A program made the translations under genes and the position numbers. The notes beneath the pieces are model-generated. The model searched no databases and was not told where the DNA came from. It saw only the letters and a list, made by a program, of their open reading frames with translations. DNA of 64,000 nt from Cristatella mucedo. Its lineage: Eukaryota; Bryozoa; Phylactolaemata; Cristatellidae. Shown piece after piece: positions 55,260 to 64,000 of this stretch (positions are counted from its first letter, which is position 1; each line of letters starts with the position of its first letter). Location of the stretch: positions 1,726,001 through 1,790,000 of the forward strand of contig WPIO01000038.1 in the NCBI GenBank assembly GCA_009760855.2, written 5' to 3'.

Positions 55260-55900
55260 CGAAATATCTTCCTACGCAGTTTACATGAGCTGTAAAGGAA
55301 GCTCTTCAATTTCTTAGCGTCAGTATTCACAGTCTAAGCACACTAATGACAATTCCTGCGGACCTAGAAAATGTTTGGAGTAGTTTTTTAACTACTATTT
55401 ATTATCTTCAAGTCAGGATTTGAATGGCAGTAGTCATGAGTGAGCTCCAGGCTTTGGTTGCACGGTCTCCAAAGACTTTTAGGTTGCACAGCTAAATGAC
55501 TTTCTAGTTGGGCTATAGGCCAGCACTCAGCTGGGGCACATTAACCCACTTCGATGTGGCTTAGGGGCGGTAACTTAATCCAACCTTGATAGGGTGTTTC
55601 GTGGAAGTAGGGACTGGCCTTTTCAGCTTACAAAGCTCGTTGCTGACAGGTGAAGTAACCCGTGCAATCTAGCTCTTCTAGTTTATGCAGAACCCTGAAG
55701 CTGGATTGTTTGTCGTAACGCGACTCCGAATTAACCAGTGTATTGGCTTAAAGGTTTCGTCACTTACTTTTAGCTCCCTCTATCCTCTTGCTCTGGCCTA
55801 CTTATACAAACAATCCGTCAATCAGGCTAAGCACAGTAAAATCTTCTTGTCCGACTTCAGTCCAAGGTTAGATTTCAATAACAATGCCAATATAGTAGCT
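55260..55900. mobile_element. LINE-A debris in both orientations
   Basis: 55260-55505 matches the LINE-A 3' region on the minus strand (CTCCAGGCTTTGG...GCACGGTCTCCAAAGACTTTTAGG). 55680-55900 matches the C-terminal region on the plus strand (LKVSSLTFSSLYPLALAYL). Two old fragments head to head. Confidence 0.4.
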
Positions 55901-55949
55901 GGCTTCAGCAGACTTAAATTCCCATAAGGCATGTTGCGAAGATTCGTGA

Positions 55950-58740
55950 ACTATACGTCAACAAAAGAAAAGCACGCCGGAGCCGCTGCGGTGGCCGGAA
56001 CCGCCAGCTCAGACGCCGCTCGTTGGGCTGGAACTTCGAGCTGAGTACCCGCTCGTTTGGTATTCCAAGCATTGTCTCGAACCCCTCAGCACGCTCCCCC
56101 ACATGCGTCACTGTGAATCTCTCTAACTTAGTGGTCATCAGGCCTGTTATAACTCCATCGGCCTGACTTGACGCTTGCCTTAGGAATCCTCGATCATTGT
56201 GCAATAAACCTCTGGTAATAAGCGACATTATTTCTGAAAATGGTATCGACCTGCTTGCCCTAACTGAAACTTGGCTAAAATCGATAAACTGCCCGACAAT
56301 CAATGACGCCACCCCAAAATGGTTTCTCATTCCTTCACACCCCTAGATCAATCAAAACTGGAGGTGGAGTTGCTGCTATCGTACGCTCAAAATTCAACTT
56401 CAAGCCATTTGCAGTACCCTCGAAGCAGTCTTTTGAATCAATTGTCTTGGTCTCATCCGAAAACAAGCTACCGATGGTGGCAGTAGTCTATCGCTCACCA
56501 GGTACCGAATCCTCCCTTATCTCAGATTTCTCCGATCTCATTTCGATTCTGTGTGCACGAAATCGATCCTTCCTCGTTATGGGTGATGTTAGCGTTCACT
56601 TTGATAACTTTTTTGACGCCTTCAGCACTGAATTTCGTGCATTGACTGACTCGTTGTCTCTTGAGGCTCATGTGCACAGCCCTACTCACATCAAGGGCAA
56701 CACACTCGACCAGATTTTCTCATACAACTGCACTGTTTCATCACCAATTATTACCAAATCCTGCTTATCTGACTACGTGCAGATCTCATTCGATCTACAG
56801 TGAGTGCCGCCTCCTCCTCTAAAATCAGCTGCGAATCGCGTAACTTCAAGACCCTTGACATCGATGCTGTCCGTGCGAGAAAATCTGCTTCGCCTCTGCT
56901 GCTCAGTCCCCCCTCGGATCTGTCATCATTGGTAGATAGCTGCAACACGACACTAGCTGACATGCTCGACGAGTTTGCACCTCTCACTAAGCGAACTGGG
57001 CGCCCTCGCTCAGACGGCCTGTGGTTTCTGACAGACATTTAACTAGCTAGGTCTACTAAGCAAAAGCTTGAAAAATCATACAAAAGATCGGACTGACTGT
57101 CCATCGGCAGGCATACGAGGACAACTGTACATCCTACCAATAGATCCTAGCAAAGGCCAAATCTAGCTTCTATAAAAAATTGCTGAATCACAGAAGCACA
57201 TTCCAAAAATGCTAATGTCGACGATCAACCATCTCCTCCACCGCTACCAGATTAGCTCCTTACCTGATGATCCTTGTGATGATCTAGCCGATCGCTTCTC
57301 TCAATTCTTTGTCCAGAAGATAGACAAGATCATGGAGTCCATCCCTGCGAGGACAACATCCCGCCTAGAATGCTGTCCCCCGATTCCTGGATGCACCTCA
57401 ATGTCTACATTTAAGCAGGTCACTAATAATCTCATCCTGAAGTTCCAATTCCAATCAAAGAACACAACTAGTCCACTAAACCCTATTCCCACCATCCTGC
57501 TCTTCTGACGCCTAGATTTTCTACTTCCATGCATAACTAATGTCATAAATATATCATCATCCTCATATCACGTCCCAGCACCTTTGAAAAAGGCTTTAGT
57601 CAGGCCACTACTCAAGAAGGCCACACTAGACCAAGAGAGCTTAAGCGACTTCCATCCAGTCTTCCTTCTACCATTCATATCAAAGACACAAGAACGATTC
57701 GTGACAGACTAGCTGAACTCAAATATTGAAACTTCAAACCTTGCTAGTAATCTCCAGTCTGGTTTTAGAGCTAATGTAATGTAATGTTGATGACATGAAT
57801 GATTTAAAATCAAATGAGATATGGCAAAACCAAGTGTGATTCTGAACATGGAAAGGCTAACCCTCAAAATCGACTCTGCCTGGATATCTCCTGCTGAATC
57901 TGAACGAAATCTAGATGTCCTGTCCACAGTGACCTTTCATTACACGACCGTGTCAGCTCCATAGTCAAGTCTCCCTTCTTTCAGCTACATGGCATTGCTA
58001 AAATTCTAGCTTGTTTAGACAGGGATATCACATCTAAATTGGTCTATGCATGTGTGACATCCCGTCTTTGCTTCTTTAACTCACTGCTTGCTGGCCTACC
58101 GGCCTGTGCAATCAGGAGCTTTCAGCTGGATCAAAACTCTGCATCTAGGCTTGTCTTTCGTGAGCGTCGCAGTTGCCACATCACACCACTTTTCGCCTAC
58201 CTAGACTGGCTCCTAGTCAAGCAATGCATCGACTTCAAGGTTATATCGCTCACTTTTAGGTTCCTTAATTCTTCGGCTTCAGCCTACCTGTTAGATCTAC
58301 TCCCCACCAGGCTAAGCGACGTACCACTGGCTTTTCGGAATCTGATCGTTTACCTATACTCGTAAGAACTCCAAATCCTTTGGAGATCATGCCTTTAGTT
58401 CGTATGTTTTCAAAGCCTGGAACTCACTTCTGACTTGCGTCGACACAACCCCTGGCTTGATCACATTTAAAAAGAAACTAAAAACCCATATATTTATCGT
58501 AGCGTATAGCAAGTCCATGTGATTCGTTCCTAATATGCTTAAGCGTGCTGACACTGTGCATGCTGCAACTAACCATTCTTGCATGCTGACCCTGTGCATG
58601 TCACCCCAAACCACGTTATTCTTATTATTATTGAGCAAGCTACCGCTGTCAATTCGATTGCGCTTCCCTTGCAGCGAATATTAAGTGCCTAGAAAGAGAT
58701 GAGTTATCTGCGGGGGTTATATCAAATGGGTTACTATTAT
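55950..58740 (+). mobile_element. LINE-A copy with APE endonuclease domain, longest in window
   Basis: The endonuclease region is visible from LLALTETWLKS (about 56250), GGGVAAIVRSKF, VVYRSPGTESS, FLVMGDVSVHFDN (where GD-N normally occurs), THIKGNTLDQIFS and SDYVQISFDL (usually SDH; the His is Tyr here). Then linker, PLLKKATLDQ at the RT entry (about 57600) and QSGFRANVM. The RT catalytic core is deleted at about 57780; thumb and C-terminal parts follow to the (TTA)n tail at 58740. Inactive. It supplies the family's 5' structure, supporting CR1/L2-type assignment. Confidence 0.8.
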
Positions 58741-59113
58741 TATTATTGTTACCTGAAATTAGGATGACTGAACAGTGGAGCTGATGTGGTTGTCCAGTCT
58801 AAGGGAACTTTGAAAAAGGACAATCAACTTTTGTGCAGCTGCTTTAAACGATATGCCGGCCGAGCTCTTTTTGAGCGTTCCCATAGCTAAGAAATCCTTG
58901 GTTTATCCACAACTTATAAGTTGGTTTTGTTTTAATTTAATTTTTCAAGTTGCCGCTTTAAAAAAGTTGCAAATTTAAGCAGTACATGCTGCTTGGGAGT
59001 TAAGTTCCTTAAGCTGACAGGCTGGGAAGGGTGGAAACAAATATACATATTTGTGCCATCTGCATAGAAATTAAAAATCAAAGCCTAGATTGAGGATGGA
59101 AATAACATCAGCA

Positions 59114-59150
<37 letters not shown>

Positions 59151-59158
59151 CAAGAGAG
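59114..59158. repeat. (GA)n microsatellite
   Basis: About 45 bp with two interruptions, at the junction of LINE-A debris and SINE-2. Confidence 0.85.
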
Positions 59159-59184
59159 AAATGGGGAAATGGTAAAAACAGTCA

Positions 59185-59535
59185 CGCTGGTTCAACCCAG
59201 GGGTTGAGGTGCTCGCCTTTGATGATCGAGATCAATGAGAATGCATTTTATGACCGATGTCGTTTGCTGGAGTCCTGCAGCATATGTGAAGGGCCTGGAT
59301 AGAGATTAGCATTTTCTTAGGGCAGTGGTTCTAAACCTTCCTTATAGCGCGACCCTTTAGTACAGTCCCTTGTGTTGTGGCGACTCCAACCGTAAAAGTA
59401 TTGTGTGCGAAATGTGGAAATGCGTGTTTTCCGATGGTCTTAGGCGACCCCTGTGAAAGGGTCGTTCGACCCCCAAAGGGGTCGGGACCACAAGTTGACA
59501 ACCGTTGTTTTACTGTGTTATCAAATGAATTATAT
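59185..59535 (+). mobile_element. SINE-2 split by a hAT MITE
   Basis: Head GGTTCAACCCAGGGGTTGAG...GCTCGCC, an altered B-box region, then AGGGCCTGGATAGAGATTAG and TTTTCTTAGGG. The hAT element occupies 59323-59507 and the SINE tail resumes as TTATCAAATGAATTATATC. Confidence 0.65.
59323..59507. mobile_element. hAT-type MITE of a family known from vertebrates
   Basis: 185 bp with terminal inverted repeats CAGTGGTTCTAAACC / GGTTGTCAACTTG-type (end ACAACCGTTG). The interior carries TCTTAGGCGACCCCTGTGAA and GTCGTTCGACCCCCAAAGGG, which I recall as near-identical to the rodent URR1 / hAT-Charlie MITEs. No transposase. Inserted in a SINE-2 tail; the expected 8-bp duplication is only loosely visible (TTTTCTTA / TTTTACTG). 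Confidence 0.75.
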
Positions 59536-60420
59536 CCTTACTAAAAGAGGTGGACCAAGCATATGGCACTGGGGTACCCCGTAGCTCAAAGGCTCCTTGG
59601 GTGATTTTTACCCGTTGACATCAATTCTCTGGAGGCTCTCACGGAGACCTGAGAGCTAAAACATTGCAGTGCGGTGTCAGTGATGCCCATGCATGAATAG
59701 AGGCTCTCAAAAGATTCTTGGTGACCAACTGCTTCAAAAACCACTGAAAGATCTAGTGAAGAAAAGAGAGAATATAACTGGGTATGCATTCCTGAGAAGG
59801 CCGCATGCACTCGCAGCAGTGCTGACTGTGTGAAATCATTAATCAGCACAAACCCGGACTGAAACTCGCATGTTAGGTTTGAAGTTTTTATGTAGAAAGG
59901 TCTACCACGACTCATCAACAGGAATAAAAGTAGGGAGACTGGGTGGAAGAATCTTAAGTTCTCCTGGACTTTTGTTGCTGTATTGATGAGTAACCAAATA
60001 AGTCTTTTTTTAAGACAAGTCCTGAGGCTAAGGACATATTTATAATGTTGGTTATGCTAGGCAACCGCAAGTCTATGCATCTCTGAAGGACAGCGGTGAT
60101 GTGAAGAGTCTATAAAGGCTTGTAGTCGTCTTTGACTGGGAGATGAACTTCAAAATAATCACTAGAGATCGGCTCGAATGTGGGCACTGAGGTACTGCAA
60201 GGAACTGTGTGAGATGAGTCGATCGTGTCTGCTACAGAGGGAACGGAGTCCAGCGGGAATTTTTACATGCGAATGCACTCGCTGACCTTATATATCTTGA
60301 GGAAAAAGAAGCTTGAGAAGCGATCTGCTAGATCACCACAAGGATCACTAGGTAACGTGATGATCTTGTAGCTGCTAAGGTGATAGTTGATTGTCAATAT
60401 CAGCATGGTTAGATTGTACT

Positions 60421-61329
60421 AGATTGAACTGCTGTTATTCCGCTTCGCTCTTACTGAAGCTAGATAGGGCCTTAAAAAGTAAAGATTAGCTTACGTAGCA
60501 ACCTTTCTATATGTAGCGCGGACAGAAGATCCGTAGGCCTATCACACGCATCTGCAGCTCGGATTTATGGGTGCGACCTACAATAGTCCTCGTATAGCAG
60601 TTGATGGGCAGTCAGTCCTGACTGTATTCTTTCTGGAGCTTGCCCCAAGTATTCCTAGCTAGTTTACTTTCTGCAGTAAATCATGGGCAAACTAGGTGAT
60701 ATCGTTTTATTTGCTTAGTCAGAGGAGCAAACTCGTGTCTTAAGTAAACCTAGCTATATAGTTGTCCTTCTTCGAAGCTCATCAAAAGCGTGTATTCACA
60801 ATGGCGTAAGATAATTTGGAAATGCAATTTCTAACCAGCCCCCATGTTATCGCGAAGAAAAGCAAAATTGAAATGGATTGCAGAATCGGAAAGTGGTTTG
60901 ACGAAGCAGGTGGGCTCAAAATATCCACATCGATCCAATAAAACTCCAAAAAGGCCCATGCTTTAACAATGGCTCAGCTCTTTACGAAAACCATCCACAC
61001 TTTTAATATATCGACATCTGCTACGCTCTTCAAGTCACCTGAAGACGAATGCACAACATTAAAATGCAGTCAACTTTAAACCAAATTTACGCTCAGCAAA
61101 TAGAATAATTTAACACAAGATTTTGAATGGCGTCATAGCTAATCTTTGAGCAGCTTTGATAGTGCTCACGGGTTTGCATTATGAACAACCACTGTTGGCA
61201 GTCGAATTTACAGTCACTGTGAGATCAAAGAGATTGGACTGAAACAGGATTTCAACCTTGCTATTAACTGTGTAGCCTTCTCACTTTTAGAAGCACCAGC
61301 AGTTCGAAAACCCTTGTACTCAGCGATAG
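60421..61329. other. Unassigned unique sequence
   Basis: No repeat or coding region recognised. Confidence 0.45.
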
Positions 61330-61510
61330 GTTGCATCTTCTGAAGGAGCTTCTCGTTTGCTGTATCACCTTAAGCCCCTCAGCAATTGTTGTCATTGAGC
61401 ATGCTACCACTAACCACTTGATCATGCTTCTTTTTCAGCCAATTTAAAGTGCTTAGAAAGATATTGAGCTCTCTGAGGGCACTATGACAAATTTATTATT
61501 ATTATTAACA
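61330..61510 (+). mobile_element. LINE-A 3' tail fragment
   Basis: ACCACTAACCACTTGATCATGC, AAGTGCTTAGAAAGATATTG and the hairpin's GAGGGCACT end, followed by (TTA)n at 61496. Confidence 0.6.
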
Positions 61511-63204
61511 TACGTTATGGCAAACCGGCTGCCATTACTGGGCGTGGCTCGCTGCTCAGAGCTACTAGCAAAAAATATGGCCACTAGTAATCTTGTCTGT
61601 CAGATGCAACGAATAGGCGGCGTGGCATTATAAACGCAATCAGCATTTGACCTACTAGGCCTTAATGTTAGCCGCCCCTTGCGAGCCATTCCAGACGTGC
61701 CAGCCTCTCGTTGCCAGCTCCTGGCTCCTGTGAACAGCGGCAAACAAATTGCTCGCATTTCCCATCTGCCCCTTCCACTTGGTTACAGCAAGAAGTATGC
61801 AGTAGCAGCAGATAAGCTGCTGTATGCACCTGTCTCGGTATTATCAAAGTGACCCAACACCGGAAATGGAGCGTGGCAGCCATTTTCGTCATATGAGCGA
61901 ACACCCATTTGAAAACCTTTTCACTGCTACCAAGCAGCCGTTCCGGCAGCTCAGCAACCCGCCAACCATCAAGCGGAACGTGGCCGTCAGAGACCAGGCC
62001 AGCTGTTAGGAATGCAATCCTTGACGTCGCATAAATCTCGCGGCGCCCAATCGCCCGGCGAGCCAAGATCCAAGCTTAAGATAGTCGGCGATGCAGTTAA
62101 TAACTTGCATACTGATTAGAATAACTGCTCGGGCGCATATTTGTTCGATTGCGTGTCTTCGAGCCAAACCCGAAAGCTTTCGCAGCTGACGTCTTCGTCG
62201 TCTGCTCTAAGCCCAGACGCCCTGCTGTGCATTACGTAGCAGCTGGAATGGTAACAAAGCCAGATACGCGCGTTGTGCCAGCGACCAAGCCAGGTATTTT
62301 GGCCCAAGCAATATGATTACATCAAGTGGCCTCGCAAGCTACTCATTGATACTTGCAGTGTGTCTTTTAGCTTCTCGTGATCATTCTGGGGCATACACAT
62401 AACGTCAAGAAACGTCAGCACTCGCTCCACAAGTCACTTTCGGTTTCGCTGCCATCTGGTCGAGACGACCAAAAAGCTGTTCAATGTTTCGCTGGTAAAG
62501 AGAGAGCTTTTTTCGTATCCAAAGAACAGTTTTTTTTAGCGACGGGATGTGTTAGCTGTGGCATTCCATGGAAATAGAAAAAGTAAATGGTTTTAGTAGA
62601 CATGCGTATTTGCCAGACTCCAGTACTCAGCATTTAGCTAAAACGCAAGCTAAACCTAACAGCTACTCGGAATCGTTCACTTACCCATACGATTCCACTG
62701 TTATGGATCCTTTCGAACTAATTTTCCTCTCGCACGATAAAACCTAGGTCACTCCGAAGAATAACCAAAACTGAAATACGCGGCCACAGTATCGAAACTT
62801 TTTCTCCGCATCGAATAAACTGAATAATGGACCTTTAAAACGTTCAAAAAGCCTTTTTATGACTACCCAGATACTGCGAATTAATAACAAAATATGCTGC
62901 AAACTTCCTTTGGGTATGTGTCTTTTTAAACAAAAAATAGACATTTTAGATACATTTTCTGAAAAAATTTGTATTTAGATTTCCTTTGCCTTTTAAACCA
63001 TGGAGACCACTTGCATGGACCTGAAAAAAACTCAATCTTACCAACTATCAGGTGATGCTGTTTAGTGACTCATACTTCTTCGCGTTTCTATTACCGTTTT
63101 GCTGCTGCACGCGAAATCCTAAATGCCCTCAGCTTGTCTCATTTTTTACTTCATCATCAACCGAAAAGTTAAAAACTATTAGTAGTTCACATGTATAAAG
63201 CTTC
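61511..63204. other. Unassigned unique sequence
   Basis: A 132-residue minus frame at 61668-62066 has no recognisable domain. Nothing else seen. Confidence 0.45.
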
Positions 63205-63310
63205 CTGGATACATAACTTAATCTCTACGCAGGCGCTTCAAAATTTGCCCCAGAGCTTGATTCCACGAGCTCTGTCTGTAAAGACAAGTACCTTATCCCC
63301 TGTGCCAGTG
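63205..63310 (-). mobile_element. SINE-2, reverse, decayed
   Basis: ACTTAATCTCTACGCAGGCG, CTTCAAAATTTGCCCCAGAG and a head remnant AAGTACCTTATCCCCTGTGC. Confidence 0.5.
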
Positions 63311-63956
63311 TCACCTTTCACAGCGAGCGAAATGAAGTTCGCATATTGACTTTAACTAGGATGTCTGTACGCATAATAACCCCAAAGGTAGTCGCTTAAT
63401 TGAGGTGGTGCAGTTATGGATAACTGGGGAACTGAGCGTCCGGTGTCAGAAGCAGTGGGTTCAAAAACCCAGGACAAGAGATTTAAGTCGTTCTCTTTAG
63501 GGCTGCGTGAATCCTGCTGGCTCACGCCGTACTTTGTCAGCCTCTGTAATGTCCGAAAGCGTATTATCAGCCGGTATTTCGGCGCTGAGCACATTGCATC
63601 ACACACTAACCGTGAGGTTGAGCTGCAGTGAGCAGTAGGCAGCGTTAGTCGAAAAGCCGTGGCTGCGTTTCTGACAAGATGAATTATCTGGCCTCTCTAC
63701 AGCCGTTCACGGATCGCTAAGAAAATGGTTGCCAAGGCGACCGCTTGTGGAGATTTTCCGCTACTTGCACTGACATAGTCTTCTGACATAGTGTCTTGCA
63801 TAATATACGCCCTCTGCTCGCCTGCCAAAGCAGTTGTAATAGGGCACCAAAATTTTCAGCTATTAATTTACGCATTCATGCAGGCAGCACACTTTATTCG
63901 GGCTGAGCATTAGCTGTGCATTCAACATCGTACGAAAGAATATTTTCTAAAGCTCA
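63311..63956. other. Unassigned unique sequence
   Basis: Short overlapping frames only. Confidence 0.45.
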
Positions 63957-64000
63957 GAGCTGGTTGGCCCAGTGGTTAAGGTGCTCACCCCCGACCAAGT
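63957..64000 (+). mobile_element. SINE-2, cut by window end
   Basis: GTTGGCCCAGTGGTTAAGG and TGCTCACCCCCGACCAAG match the SINE-2 head. Confidence 0.65.

Larger units (their letters stand above)
58750..60420 (-). mobile_element. LINE-A relative, decayed, with SINE-2 and hAT inserted
   Basis: Minus-strand match to the LINE-A thumb (58760-58940), YADD region (near 59080: ATCTGCATAGAAATTAAAAATCAAAGCC) and, after a SINE-2/hAT insertion at 59170-59535, the motif A region (LDLSVVFEAVGHQ, where the catalytic Asp of FDT is replaced) and linker to about 60420. More diverged than other LINE-A copies, perhaps a subfamily. Confidence 0.6.

Noticed and set aside
61668-62066. 132-residue minus frame
   Set aside because: No recognisable domain, no splice or promoter context, ordinary composition.

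Overview
The window looks like nuclear DNA of an invertebrate animal. It has no confident complete host gene. Most recognisable coding matter comes from non-LTR retrotransposons with APE-type endonuclease and reverse transcriptase of CR1/L2 character. Two tRNA-derived SINE families, microsatellites, a few DNA-transposon traces and several GC-rich islands make up much of the rest. Species cannot be named from the sequence alone.

The outstanding feature is a 12.5-kb AT-rich element at 20519-33030. It sits inside an older LINE copy and is flanked by a perfect 6-bp target duplication (AGGGCT at 20513-20518 and 33031-33036). Its terminal inverted repeats are 150 bp long with a single mismatch, and each terminus is itself a 47-bp-arm imperfect palindrome. 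Inside are a protein-primed-type family B DNA polymerase (broken by stops and frameshifts), a retrovirus-type DDE integrase, a YqaJ/lambda-exonuclease-like nuclease and four fibre-like genes built from phage-tail-type shaft repeats with different heads. There are also a family of small repeated proteins, a two-membrane-segment protein, a Cys-rich protein and three small unknowns. This is a Polinton/Maverick-class element, but I see no capsid, penton, packaging ATPase or maturation protease. Most of its genes begin directly behind a TATAGAA-like motif that touches the ATG.

Layout: 1-8 kb is repeat-poor, with a (TG)n plus CCCTAAA-like array between inverted GC-rich arms, a LINE-B 3' end and a 2.1-kb inverted-repeat pair. 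8-18.3 kb is a mosaic of LINE-A copies with SINE insertions. 19.2-20.5 kb is LINE-B, interrupted by the Polinton-like element (20.5-33.0 kb) and resuming at 33.0-33.85 kb with a further LINE-A insertion. 34-64 kb is a patchwork of LINE-A, LINE-B, SINE-1 and SINE-2 copies, a vertebrate-like hAT MITE at 59.3 kb, GC-rich islands (38.4, 45.5-46.5, 48, 49.6-50.2 and 51.6-52.6 kb) and long microsatellites. A possible host exon encoding a mucin-like stalk and a transmembrane segment lies at 38.9-39.2 kb.

LINE-A and SINE-2 share their 3' end, which suggests that LINE-A machinery mobilises SINE-2. In the Polinton-like element, polymerase and integrase would handle replication and integration. The nuclease may process DNA, and the fibres point to a virion or attachment stage although no capsid gene is visible in this copy.
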